DNA of 64,000 bases, taken from assembly GCA_020632795.1 (NCBI GenBank), contig JACKEV010000014.1, positions 186,001 to 250,000 of the forward strand, written 5' to 3'. Every line of letters starts with the position of its first letter. Position 1 is the stretch's first letter. Both the position numbers and the translations under genes were made by a program. Under the pieces are notes generated by a model, which was not told where the DNA came from, did no database searches, and saw only the letters and a list, made by a program, of their open reading frames with translations. This document shows, in pieces, positions 8,086-16,303 of the stretch. Origin of the DNA: Alphaproteobacteria bacterium (GTDB taxonomy: Bacteria; Myxococcota_A; UBA796; CAJQPC01).

Positions 8086-8784
8086 TCAGGGTCTGAACTG
8101 TGCGTAGAAGCGAGACAGGGCGGCCACCGAGGCCGCCGCGAAGTAGTGCCACAGGGCGTGGCCCTGCCAGATGTGGTCGTTCGGGTCGCACCAGATGCGC
8201 CGATGGTCCAGCTCCCTGAAGGCCGACGCGATCAGGATCAGGACGAGCGAGGCGATCATGGCACCGTACCGGGTGTCCCGCTGGCCCTGGCGCCAGATCA
8301 GCGCCTCGGTGGCCAGGGTGGTGAGCACCAGCACGGTCACCAGCATCTGGAAGGGCCAGCCCACGACGTAGAACAGGATCACCAGCGCCGTCGCCCCGGC
8401 CACCAGCACGCCGTAGATCAGGCCACGTCGGGCCTTCGAGACCCAGCCCAGGCGCTGGAGGTTCAGGGTCTGGGGCAGCGACATGTACACGAACATGCCC
8501 ACGAAGTCCAGGATCTGGGTCGGGAAGTTCGTGGTGGCGTGGTAGACGAAGGAGAACGCCCCCATGAGCAGGATCGCGGGGCCGAACGCCTTGACGAAGC
8601 GGCCCTCGGCGTCGCGGGCGGCCCACATCGCCCACAGACCGGCGATGACGTAGGCGATGTTCGACCAGGTGTTCGCGGGCTCGGAGGCGTACCCGCAGGT
8701 GGCCGCCTCGCACCACTTGATGTTCGGGGGCAGCCACTGGTGCCACTCGTACCAGGGGCAGCCCGGCTCGATCCAGGGGTTCAT
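8086..8784 (-). CDS. ceramidase-like CREST-superfamily membrane hydrolase
   Basis: The 232-residue multi-span protein shows the alkaline ceramidase pattern: WCEAATCGYASEPANTWSNIAYVIAG near the N-terminus, then a span with Ser78 and His82 (FSFVYHATT), then Asp93 (QILDFVGMF). The closing motif WCDPNDHIWQGHALWH provides His209 and His213. These are the zinc ligands and nucleophile-activating residues of the CREST (alkaline ceramidase, PAQR, Per1) superfamily. Ceramidases cleave the amide of ceramides, although bacterial members may act on other N-acyl lipids. It sits in the inner membrane and is probably transcribed with the M14 peptidase. Confidence 0.85.
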   Translation of the reverse strand: MNPWIEPGCPWYEWHQWLPPNIKWCEAATCGYASEPANTWSNIAYVIAGLWAMWAARDAEGRFVKAFGPAILLMGAFSFVYHATTNFPTQILDFVGMFVYMSLPQTLNLQRLGWVSKARRGLIYGVLVAGATALVILFYVVGWPFQMLVTVLVLTTLATEALIWRQGQRDTRYGAMIASLVLILIASAFRELDHRRIWCDPNDHIWQGHALWHYFAAASVAALSRFYAQFRP

Positions 8785-8944
8785 CTCAGCAGCACTCGGG
8801 AGAAATCGGACCGAGCGGGCGCAGCCAGGCTTCGACCCGCTTGCGTTCTCGACGAATGAGCATGTTGTAACCTGTGATTGAGGAGAGGGCGTGAGCGGGT
8901 CGGAGACCGGCAAGCCGGCGACGGGAGATTTGTCCCGAGGGCTG

Positions 8945-9451
8945 CTATAGATCCAGGGCGGCGCGGGCCTCGGGTTGCAGCAGGCTGGCCCGCCCCCGGC
9001 CCGAGGGCCACCACAGCGCCGCCAGCGCGAGGCCCACGAGGAGGAAGGGGACCATGTACAGAGGATCCCCTGCCAGGAAGGCCAGCGCGAAGCCGAACAG
9101 GGTGATCGACTCGGCGAAGGCGTAGCTGGTGATCGTGCTGGTCTGGTAGCGCATGGAGACGCTGCGGGCGGCCTCCTTGGCCTGCTCGACCGGCGCGGGG
9201 TCGACGTCTCGGGCGCGCAGCGCGGCCGCGCCGCCCTCCAGCCAGGCGAGCCCCAGGCCCCCGAGCTGCATGCGCCGCACGAACACCCCCATGACCACCA
9301 GGCCCAGGGCCGCCACGGCCAGCCCCGGCCCGATCGCCGACACATCGGCGTCGGTGGGCTCCGTGGCGACCTGCGTCGCCACGAAGAAGAACAGGAGCTG
9401 CGCGAAGCCCATGGACGCGGCGATGATGCGGAGGGGTTGCAGCGGGACCAT
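8945..9451 (-). CDS. integral membrane protein of unknown function
   Basis: The 168-residue protein has about four hydrophobic segments: residues ~8-28 (IIAASMGFAQLLFFFVATQV), ~42-62, ~108-127 and ~130-148. A polar loop in the middle (LRARDVDPAPVEQAKEAARSVSMRYQ) separates them. The layout, a helical hairpin then a loop then another hairpin, recalls small ATP-synthase-c-like or DUF-type membrane proteins, but I recognise no signature. A TAGGAT hexamer ends 6 bases before the ATG, which would place the transcript start at or beside the start codon. Upstream, the 63 bp to the next (divergent) gene hold nothing else visible. Confidence 0.65.
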   Translation of the reverse strand: MVPLQPLRIIAASMGFAQLLFFFVATQVATEPTDADVSAIGPGLAVAALGLVVMGVFVRRMQLGGLGLAWLEGGAAALRARDVDPAPVEQAKEAARSVSMRYQTSTITSYAFAESITLFGFALAFLAGDPLYMVPFLLVGLALAALWWPSGRGRASLLQPEARAALDL

Positions 9452-9457
9452 GCGCGC

Positions 9458-9463
9458 ATCCTA
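9458..9463 (-). promoter_or_regulatory. TAGGAT -10-like hexamer, possible leaderless start
   Basis: On the minus strand, TAGGAT lies 6 bases upstream of the ATG at 9451. A -10 at this distance implies an almost leaderless mRNA. The same TAGGNT hexamer precedes several other genes in the window. Confidence 0.3.
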
Positions 9464-9514
9464 TCCCGCGCGGCCCGGATTGACAGGCTGCGGGCCCCGT
9501 GGGACGCTCGGGGC

Positions 9515-10618
9515 ATGGTCACGCGGTGCCCGGCTCTGCTCCTCCTCGCGGGCTGCGGCTCGGAGGTCTGCTTCGTTGAGGTCGACGGCGCGACGGAGGT
9601 GGGGCGGGTCGATGGCGGCTGGGGTCTCTACGCGCCGGGGGAGGCCGGCGGCGTGATGCTGCGCACGTCCCAGGACTGGGACGGCTCGGGGACCGTGGAG
9701 GCCATCCGGGTGGGCGCGGACCTGACGGCGCTGGGGGAGCCGGTGACCGTGGCCACCGCGCGGGAGCCCTTCGCGGCCTCGGCGGCCTGGGGCGACGGGC
9801 TCTGGATGGTCGTGTGGACCGACGACGACGGGCTTTGGGCGCGCCCCCTGGACGACAGCCTGGCGCCCCTCGGAGATGCCCAGCGCATCGAGGTCCCGGA
9901 CGGCTCGGCCTTCACCCCGGCCGTCGCGTGGGACGGAGAGGCGTTCGGTATCCTGGTGGCCGTCGGCTTCGGCAACACGGACATGTACTTCGCGCGGGTC
10001 AGCCCCGAGGGGCAGCGCCTGCTCGACCTCCAGCTCATCGCCGACGAGGGCCACGCCGGCCGGCCGCTGCTGGTCTGGAACGGCCAGTCCTACGGGGCGC
10101 TGTGGCGCGGCGAGAACGCCACCGACTGGCCCTACTACTTCCTGGCGATGGACCGCCTGGGGCTCTCCTACACGCAGCAGTCCCTGGGGGACGGCATCTC
10201 CTGGAACACCTACGGCGCGGACCTGGCCTGGTCGGGCGAGGAGTGGTGGGTGGGCTGGGGGACGGACGCTCAGGACCTGGGCCTGGGCGGCGGCTCGGTG
10301 TTCGTGGGGCGGATCTCCGCCAGCGGGGGCCTGCGGGTCGGGGACCACGTCCTGCGCTTCGAGGAGGCCGTGGGCTCGGTCACCCTGGCCCCGAACGACG
10401 ACCGCCACCACGTCTTCTGGACAAGGGAGGACGGCGTGATGGGCGCGATGGCGCTGACCCCAGACGTCTACATCGACGGCTGCGTCGCGCTGAGCAGCCA
10501 CCCCACCGGGACGTCTGTGTTGAGCGCCGAGCGCCTGGACAGCGACCGGGCGCGGGCCCGCCTGAGCGGCGGGGACCTGGGGGACACGCGCTTCCTGGAC
10601 TGGGAGGTGAACTGGTGA
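9515..10618 (+). CDS. lipoprotein with repeated beta-propeller-like segments
   Basis: The 367-residue protein starts MVTRCPALLLLAGCGSEV, a short lipoprotein signal with Cys14 as the lipidated residue. Downstream, a motif of the type W-x-G-x-x-(F/Y/W)-x-(hydrophobic)3 recurs: AAWGDGLWMVVW, AWDGEAFGILV, VWNGQSYGALW and AWSGEEWWVGW. This pattern is common in secreted beta-propeller-like proteins of Myxococcota. It should be anchored to a membrane facing the periplasm or outside. Its stop codon overlaps the GTG start of the next lipoprotein, so the two are translationally coupled. Confidence 0.7.
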   Translation: MVTRCPALLLLAGCGSEVCFVEVDGATEVGRVDGGWGLYAPGEAGGVMLRTSQDWDGSGTVEAIRVGADLTALGEPVTVATAREPFAASAAWGDGLWMVVWTDDDGLWARPLDDSLAPLGDAQRIEVPDGSAFTPAVAWDGEAFGILVAVGFGNTDMYFARVSPEGQRLLDLQLIADEGHAGRPLLVWNGQSYGALWRGENATDWPYYFLAMDRLGLSYTQQSLGDGISWNTYGADLAWSGEEWWVGWGTDAQDLGLGGGSVFVGRISASGGLRVGDHVLRFEEAVGSVTLAPNDDRHHVFWTREDGVMGAMALTPDVYIDGCVALSSHPTGTSVLSAERLDSDRARARLSGGDLGDTRFLDWEVNW

Positions 10619-11163
10619 AGGGACTGTGTCTGATGGTCGCGCTGGCAGGCTGCAAGGGCGGTGGGATCGAGGAGAGCGGCTTCTCCGACGACGTGGACGG
10701 CGACGGGTCGCTCTTCCCGGCGGACTGCGATGACTTCGACGCGGCCATCCACCCGGGGGCCGAGGAGGTCTGTGACAGCGTCGACAACAACTGCGACGGC
10801 CTGCGGGACGAGGGGTGCGCCATCGACACGGCGGGGACCTGGGACCTCGACGCCGCCCCCCGCTACGGCTGCTCCGGCATCGCGGGCGAGATCAACATCG
10901 ACGCCGTGCGCACCGGGGAGGGGGGCTTCGGCTTCGAATTCGGCTTCCAGGGCAGCGATGGGCCGCGCACCCTGTTCGGGAGCTACGCCGAGCCCGCGTT
11001 CTCCGGCGAGCTGACGGTGGCGGCGCTGTGCCAGCGGGACTGGGCCGTGGAGGGCAGCTTCCTCAGCCCCATGGAGCTGGAGGGCACCCTGACCATGACG
11101 GTCCGCGGCGGCCAGTGCGGCGACTGTGAGGACCAGAGCTGGCCGATCTACGGGCGCCGCTGA
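10615..11163 (+). CDS. lipoprotein with MopE-type metal-binding repeat
   Basis: The 182-residue lipoprotein begins at a GTG that overlaps the previous stop (GTGA) behind a GGGAGG site. MKGLCLMVALAGCKGG gives a lipobox ending in Cys13. Residues ~20-65 hold the motif DVDGDGSLFPADCDDFDA, then CDSVDNNCDGLRDEGC. This Asp/Asn/Cys pattern is the MopE-like 'putative metal-binding' motif, which binds calcium or copper on outer-surface proteins and is very abundant in Myxococcota. The C-terminal 115 residues form a separate beta-rich domain with four cysteines. Exact ligand and role unknown. Confidence 0.8.
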   Translation: MKGLCLMVALAGCKGGGIEESGFSDDVDGDGSLFPADCDDFDAAIHPGAEEVCDSVDNNCDGLRDEGCAIDTAGTWDLDAAPRYGCSGIAGEINIDAVRTGEGGFGFEFGFQGSDGPRTLFGSYAEPAFSGELTVAALCQRDWAVEGSFLSPMELEGTLTMTVRGGQCGDCEDQSWPIYGRR

Positions 11164-11246
11164 CCCATCGGCCCGCTGAAAGCGCAGCGAAGTGCCCCTC
11201 CGACCTGGATGGGATAGGCTGGAGGCTCCCTCCATCAGGAGACGGC

Positions 11247-11795
11247 ATGCGTCGAGTCTGTGTGTATTGTGGGTCCAGTGACGCGGTGGATGAGCGCTAC
11301 AAGGCCGCCGCCCGCGCGCTGGGCGCGGCCATCGCCGCCCGGGGCCTGGAGCTGGTCTATGGGGGCGGCCGGGTCGGGCTGATGGGGGCGGTGGCCGACG
11401 CGGTGCTGGCCGGGGGCGGCCGGGTGTGGGGGGTAATCCCGAGGCGCATCATGGACCTGGAGGTCGGCCACACCGGGGTCACCGAGCTGTTCATCGTCGA
11501 CGGCATGCACGCCCGCAAGAACCTCATGGCCCAGCTCGCCGACGCCTTCATCGCCCTGCCCGGCGGCTGGGGCACGATGGAGGAGCTGTTCGAGATGGCC
11601 TCCTGGCAGCTCCTCGGCTACCACGACAAGCCCGTCGCCCTGCTGGACGTCGACGGCTACTACGCCCCGCTGGTCCAGTGGATCACCCACGCCGCCGACC
11701 AGCGCTTCATCCGCCCGGCCCACCGCGACATCGTGCGGTCCTATACAGACATCCCCGCGCTGCTGGACGGGCTTGCGGCGGCGCGCGGGGGGTAG
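11247..11795 (+). CDS. LOG-family nucleoside 5'-monophosphate phosphoribohydrolase (cytokinin-riboside type)
   Basis: The 182-residue protein has the LOG/TIGR00730 signatures: MRRVCVYCGSSDAVDERY at the N-terminus, YGGGRVGLMGAVADAVL, and the catalytic block LPGGWGTMEELFE. Homologues release the base from nucleoside monophosphates, giving ribose 5-phosphate; plant and some bacterial enzymes activate cytokinins this way, others act on AMP. It is cytoplasmic. ATG 11247 is preceded by CAGGAGAC, and TAGGCT at 11215 is a candidate -10 about 27 bp upstream. The large kinase starts 7 bp after its stop, so the two are probably co-transcribed. Confidence 0.9.
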   Translation: MRRVCVYCGSSDAVDERYKAAARALGAAIAARGLELVYGGGRVGLMGAVADAVLAGGGRVWGVIPRRIMDLEVGHTGVTELFIVDGMHARKNLMAQLADAFIALPGGWGTMEELFEMASWQLLGYHDKPVALLDVDGYYAPLVQWITHAADQRFIRPAHRDIVRSYTDIPALLDGLAAARGG

Positions 11796-11801
11796 TCGGC
11801 C

Positions 11802-14800
11802 GTGTCCCTCTCCCCCGGAGATCAGGTCGATCGCTACGTCGTCGAGCAGGTGCTGGGCGAGGGGGGCATGGCCATCGTCTATCAGGTGCGGCACCGCCTG
11901 CTGGGCACGGCCCACGCCCTGAAGGTGCTCTACAGCACCCGGACGCGCCCGCAGGACCTGATCGCGGAGGGGCTCATCCAGGCCCGGCTGGACCACCCCA
12001 ACCTGCTGCCGGTGCGCGACGTGCTCGACGTCGCGGGCGCCCCGGCCCTGCTGCTGCCGCTGGTCGAGGGGCCCTCCCTCAAGGGGCTGCTCGCGGTGAC
12101 CCGGCTCAAGCCCGATCAGGCGGCGGGCCTGCTGCGGGGCATCACCCTGGGGGTGGAGGCCGCCCACGCCCAGGGGCTGGTGCACCGGGACCTCAAGCCG
12201 GGGAACGTGCTGCTGGACCTGCGTCGGGGCGGGGTGGTCCCGCGGGTGTCCGACTTCGGGGTGGCCGCCCGCCTGGCCGACCTCAAGCACGCCAGCGGTC
12301 CGGTGGTGGGCACGCCCGCCTACGCCGCTCCGGAGCAGCTCGCTGGCGGGGCGGTCGATCAGCGGGCCGACCTGTGGTCGCTGGGCTGTGTGCTCTACGA
12401 GATGCTGGCAGGGACGGGGCCCTTCGGGGAGGGGGGGCTCAGCGCGCTCCTGGAGCGGGTGCAGAGGGGCGACCTCACGCCGCTGGCCGATCGCGCCCCG
12501 GACACCCCGGCGCCGCTGGTCGAGCTGGTCGACGCGCTCCTGTACGTCGACCCGGCGCGCCGCCTGCCCTCGGCCCGCGCCCTGCTCACCCGGCTGGAGG
12601 CGGCGGTGCCCCACGCCGAGCGGGCGCTGGGGCCGGACGCCCCCCTCTCGGTGGCCGCGCACTGGCTGGGCTCCCCCGCGGAGCCCGCCGCGCTGGAGGC
12701 GCCCCGGTGGACCACCGGGCGGGAGACCTGGATCGACCTCGGCCCGCCCGAGGAGGACCACGCCGAGACCCTGGAGCAGCGCTACACCACCACCGCGTCG
12801 TGGGGCGAGCGGCACAACCTGCCGCGGGAGCGGGACACCTTCATCGGCCGGGAGTCGGAGCTGGCGGCGCTGACCGCGCGATTCGAGGAGGACGGCGCCG
12901 CCCTGGTCACCCTGCTGGGCCCCGGGGGCGCGGGCAAGACCCGCCTCGCCCGGCGCTTCGCCCTGGAGCAGCTCGACGCCTGGCCCGGGGGGGCCTGGTT
13001 CTGCGACCTGACCGAGGCGGAGACCCTGGAGGGCGTGTGCGTGTCGATCGCCCGCGGCCTGAACCTCCCGGTGACCGGCGCGGACCCCATCGCCACCCTG
13101 GAGAGCGCGCTCCTGGCCCGGGGGCGGGCGCTGGTGATCCTCGACAACGCCGAGCAGGTGCTCGCCCCGGTCGCAGCGGTGCTGGGGCGCTGGCTGGAGG
13201 TCGCGCCCCGGGTGGGGTTCCTGGTCACCAGCCGCGAGCGCGTGGGGCTGCACGGCGAGGTGCTCCTGCCGCTGGGGCCTCTGGACCCGAGCCCGGCGGT
13301 GGCGCTGTTCGCGTCCCGGGCACGCGCGGCGCGCCCCGACTTCGCCCTCACCGAGCAGAGCCGCGCCGACGTCGTCGAGCTGGTGCGCCTGCTGGACGGG
13401 CTGCCCCTGGCGATCGAGCTGGCCGCCGCCCGCACCCGCCTGCTCTCCCCGGCCCAGCTCCTGGAGCGCATCAGCCGCCGCTTCGACCTGCTGCGCAGCA
13501 CCCGCCGCGACGTCACCCCGCGCCAGGCCACCCTCCGGGCCACCATCGACTGGTCCTGGGACCTGCTGGAGCCCTGGGCCCAGGCCGCTCTGGCCCAGCT
13601 CTCCGTGTTCGAGGACGGCTTCACCCTGGAGGCCGCCGAGGCGGTCCTCGACCTCGCCGCCTGGCCCCAGGCCCCCTGGCCCGAGGACGTCGTCACCGCC
13701 CTGCTCGACAAGAGCCTGCTGCGCCGCGAGGAGCAGGCCGGGCGGGTGGGTTTCTACGTGAGCGTGCACGCCTACGCCGCCGAGCGCCTGGCCGAGGGCG
13801 GCCACCAGCGGGCCGCGGAGGAGCGCCACGGGGCGTGGTTCGCCCGCTTCGGCGAGCCGGAGGCCATGCTCGCCCTGGAGACCCGGGGCGGGGATGAGCG
13901 GCTGTCCACGCTCGGGGCCGAGCTGGAGAACGTGGTGGCGGCCACCCGCCGGGCGGTGGCCCGAGGGGACGCCGGGCAGGCCGCGCCGCTCGTGCTCATC
14001 GCCAACCGCCTGCTCCTGCGGCAGGGTCCCGACCGCATCCGGGACGCCCTGCTGGAGTCGGTCATCGCCTTGGAGGGCCTGCCTCCGGCCCTGGCCTGGC
14101 GGGTCCACAGCGCCTGCTGCCTGACGATGATGCGCGCCGGCCGCCTCCAGGACGCCGAGGCGCAGCTCACCCTGGCGCTGGCGCGGGCCCGGGATGTCGA
14201 CGACATGCGGGCCTACGGGCTCTGCGAGGTCGCCGCCGGCCGCCTCGCCTTGAGCCGGGGGGAGATGGACGGCGCGGCCCAGCACCTGCTCGACGCGGGG
14301 TCCCTGCTCTCCGACAGCGGGCATCCCTCCGACATGATCGGCGTGCTCACCCACCTCGGGCACGTCCGCCAGCTCCAGGGCCGGCTCGACGACGCCGCCG
14401 CGCTCTGCACCACCCTGCTGGAGCTGTGCGAGGAGGTGGGCGCCCGCCTCCAGCGCAGCCGGGCCTGCATGGCCCTCGGCATGGTCCGCGCGGACCAGGG
14501 GCGCGTCGCCGAGGCCGAGCGCCTCTACCGGCGGGCCCTGGAGTTCGTCGAGGGCCCGTACAACGAGAGCCACCGCGGGGTCGTGCTGTCCAACCTCGGG
14601 ATCACCCTGTCCCTGCGCGGCAAGGTGGACGAGGCCCGCACGGCGTACCTGGAGTCCCTGCAGATCTTCCGGCGCACCGGCCAGCGGCTGAACGTCGCCG
14701 GCGTGCTCGTCAACCTGGGCTTCCTGGAGCTGCGCGCGGGTCGCCCCCGCCACGGGCTGTGGCACCTGCAGCGCGGCCTGGCGCAGCTCGAAGACGAGCC

Positions 14801-15122
14801 CCGCAGCTTCATCCGGGTGTCCGCCGAGGGGGCCTGCGCCGAGGCGCTCGCCCGCACCGGCCAGCTCGACGAGGCCCGGGCGATGCTGGAGCGCAGCGAG
14901 CCCCGGATCCGGGCGCTGGGCGCCGAGCCCCTGCTGGTGCTCTGGCTGTGCAACAAGGGCCAGGTGGCCTGCGTGGCCGGGGACGTCGAGGCCGCCGAGG
15001 ACGCGCTGCAGGAGGCGAGCCGGGTCGCCAACGGCCCCCCCGAGGGCACCGAGCTGAGGATCGCCCTGCACCGCCTGGCGGCGGCCGTGGCTAGTCTCCG
15101 AAGCCCTCGTCGTAGAAGCTGA
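11802..15122 (+). CDS. Ser/Thr protein kinase fused to NB-ARC/STAND-type ATPase and TPR repeats
   Basis: The 1106-residue protein begins at a GTG. The kinase domain (about 10-265) is complete: glycine loop LGEGGMAIVY, Lys41, HRDLKPGN with Asp130, and DFG with Asp151. A linker leads to a STAND-type ATPase (about 345-660) with FIGRESELAALTARF, Walker A GPGGAGKT (Lys379), Walker B-like ALVILDNAEQV and the LVTSRERV sensor. Residues ~700-1090 are TPR-like helical repeats. The PknK/AfsR-like arrangement suggests a signalling kinase whose ATPase-TPR part senses a ligand or partner. It is cytoplasmic, with no transmembrane segment. Its end overlaps the convergent lipoprotein gene by 32 bp. Confidence 0.9.
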   Translation: MSLSPGDQVDRYVVEQVLGEGGMAIVYQVRHRLLGTAHALKVLYSTRTRPQDLIAEGLIQARLDHPNLLPVRDVLDVAGAPALLLPLVEGPSLKGLLAVTRLKPDQAAGLLRGITLGVEAAHAQGLVHRDLKPGNVLLDLRRGGVVPRVSDFGVAARLADLKHASGPVVGTPAYAAPEQLAGGAVDQRADLWSLGCVLYEMLAGTGPFGEGGLSALLERVQRGDLTPLADRAPDTPAPLVELVDALLYVDPARRLPSARALLTRLEAAVPHAERALGPDAPLSVAAHWLGSPAEPAALEAPRWTTGRETWIDLGPPEEDHAETLEQRYTTTASWGERHNLPRERDTFIGRESELAALTARFEEDGAALVTLLGPGGAGKTRLARRFALEQLDAWPGGAWFCDLTEAETLEGVCVSIARGLNLPVTGADPIATLESALLARGRALVILDNAEQVLAPVAAVLGRWLEVAPRVGFLVTSRERVGLHGEVLLPLGPLDPSPAVALFASRARAARPDFALTEQSRADVVELVRLLDGLPLAIELAAARTRLLSPAQLLERISRRFDLLRSTRRDVTPRQATLRATIDWSWDLLEPWAQAALAQLSVFEDGFTLEAAEAVLDLAAWPQAPWPEDVVTALLDKSLLRREEQAGRVGFYVSVHAYAAERLAEGGHQRAAEERHGAWFARFGEPEAMLALETRGGDERLSTLGAELENVVAATRRAVARGDAGQAAPLVLIANRLLLRQGPDRIRDALLESVIALEGLPPALAWRVHSACCLTMMRAGRLQDAEAQLTLALARARDVDDMRAYGLCEVAAGRLALSRGEMDGAAQHLLDAGSLLSDSGHPSDMIGVLTHLGHVRQLQGRLDDAAALCTTLLELCEEVGARLQRSRACMALGMVRADQGRVAEAERLYRRALEFVEGPYNESHRGVVLSNLGITLSLRGKVDEARTAYLESLQIFRRTGQRLNVAGVLVNLGFLELRAGRPRHGLWHLQRGLAQLEDEPRSFIRVSAEGACAEALARTGQLDEARAMLERSEPRIRALGAEPLLVLWLCNKGQVACVAGDVEAAEDALQEASRVANGPPEGTELRIALHRLAAAVASLRSPRRRS

Positions 15123-15657
15123 TCACCACGTCGGTGTCGGAGCCGTCGCCCTTGCTGGCCACGATGATCGTGCCCTTCTTCTGCTTGGAGGGGGCCGAGA
15201 CATCGAGCAGGTACTGTTTCTTGCCGTCTGCGCTGATCTCGACCTGCTTGACCGCGAAGCCGTCGCCCTCCAGGGCCTGCTTGTAGAAGCCGGCGACCTT
15301 CTCGGGGGCGTCGGGGGTCTGGAGGGAGACCTGGAAGCTGTCCTTGTCGTCGGCCTCGATCTTCGCGCCCGACACGATCGTCGCGCCCGCGTAGACCGGC
15401 AGGGGGAAGCCCTCGGGGAGCTTGCCGTTCCGGGCGTCCCAGGCCACCTCCCCGTCCTCGGTCTTGAGGCGCACCGAGGCGCCGTCGCGGCTGACCTCCA
15501 GATCCTCAGCGCCCACGGCCTTCTCGACGATCTCCTCGGCGATCTCCTCGGAGACCTTCTCGGTGATCTGGTCGCTCAGGTCCTCGCCGAGGCCGCAGCC
15601 GCAGGCCAGGGCGAAGAGGGCGCTCCCCGTCAGGGTCAAGGGAAGGAAGGTGCGCAT
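15091..15657 (-). CDS. lipoprotein of unknown function
   Basis: The 188-residue protein starts MRTFLPLTLTGSALFALACGCG, a classical lipoprotein signal with the likely lipidated cysteine at residue 19. Residues ~25-48 (DQITEKVSEEIAEEIVEKAVG) form an amphipathic acidic helix. The rest is a compact alpha/beta domain: LPEGFPLPVYAGATIVSGAKIEADDKDSFQVSLQTPDAPEKVAGFYKQALEGDGF. Its pattern of a 'YAGA' segment followed by 'FYK..L...GF' is recurrent in secreted bacterial lipoproteins that I know only as hypothetical. The HAD gene on the same strand lies just upstream. Confidence 0.7.
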   Translation of the reverse strand: MRTFLPLTLTGSALFALACGCGLGEDLSDQITEKVSEEIAEEIVEKAVGAEDLEVSRDGASVRLKTEDGEVAWDARNGKLPEGFPLPVYAGATIVSGAKIEADDKDSFQVSLQTPDAPEKVAGFYKQALEGDGFAVKQVEISADGKKQYLLDVSAPSKQKKGTIIVASKGDGSDTDVVISFYDEGFGD

Positions 15658-15712
15658 GGAAGCTCCGGTTCGAGGTCTTTCGAGCCAAGCCTCGCATAGC
15701 CCGGCGCGCCGC

Positions 15713-16303
15713 TCAGAGCACGCCCCGCGCCTCCAGGACCGCGCGCAGGGGCCCGGCCCCCTCGAAGCGCACGGCGTCCATGCCCACCGCTCGGGCGGCG
15801 ACGCAGTTCGCCTCCCGGTCGTCGACGAGCAGGCAGCCCGACGGGGGGCGCCCCGCAGCGGCCGCCGCGGTGAGGAAGGCCGCCTCATCGGGCTTTCGGA
15901 GGCCGGTGATGCAGGAGACCCCGCTCCATCGGAGGTAGCGCGACAGGCGCAGCTCCTTCTCGATGCGCAGGTACCAGACCGGGTAGTTGGAGAGGGCGTG
16001 CAGCGCCACGCCCCGGGCCGTCAGCGCGATGAGCAGCGGCTCCATGCCCTCCACCCAGCGGTATGCGCCCTGGACACAGGCGATGAAGGCGTCGTGGTCG
16101 AAGCGCCGCCGGTCCCGGAACAGGCCGTCGAGGAAGTCCGCCTCGGAGCACAGGCCCCGCTCGAAGTCCAGCCAGAGGGTGGGGTGCTTCTGCGCGAGGT
16201 ACGCGGGCAGGGTGAGCCCGAAGAAGGCGGGCAGCTCGCGGTGGAAGGGGTCGACGACCAGGGTGTCCATGACGTCGAGCAGGAGGACGGGCGGCTCGCT
16301 CAC
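15713..16303 (-). CDS. HAD-superfamily hydrolase, resembles plant-type FMN/sugar-phosphate phosphatases
   Basis: The 196-residue protein starts with a GTG overlapping the stop of the upstream kinase gene (GTGA), so it is translationally coupled to it. HAD motif I is LLLDVMDTLV, motif II lies in LHALSNYP, the motif III lysine is in GLRKPDEAAF, and motif IV is LLVDDREANCVAA. The stretch FFGLTLPAYLAQKHPTLWLDFERG is strikingly like plastid HAD phosphatases of plants (LLFDVMDT...CKHP..W.EFE.G), one of which hydrolyses FMN. I infer a small-metabolite phosphatase. The substrate is open and the plant comparison is from memory. Confidence 0.82.
   Translation of the reverse strand: MSEPPVLLLDVMDTLVVDPFHRELPAFFGLTLPAYLAQKHPTLWLDFERGLCSEADFLDGLFRDRRRFDHDAFIACVQGAYRWVEGMEPLLIALTARGVALHALSNYPVWYLRIEKELRLSRYLRWSGVSCITGLRKPDEAAFLTAAAAAGRPPSGCLLVDDREANCVAARAVGMDAVRFEGAGPLRAVLEARGVL

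Noticed and set aside
11235..15071. A 1278-codon minus-strand frame antisense to the first kinase
   Set aside because: Low-complexity composition without motifs; the plus strand encodes a complete kinase-ATPase-TPR protein.
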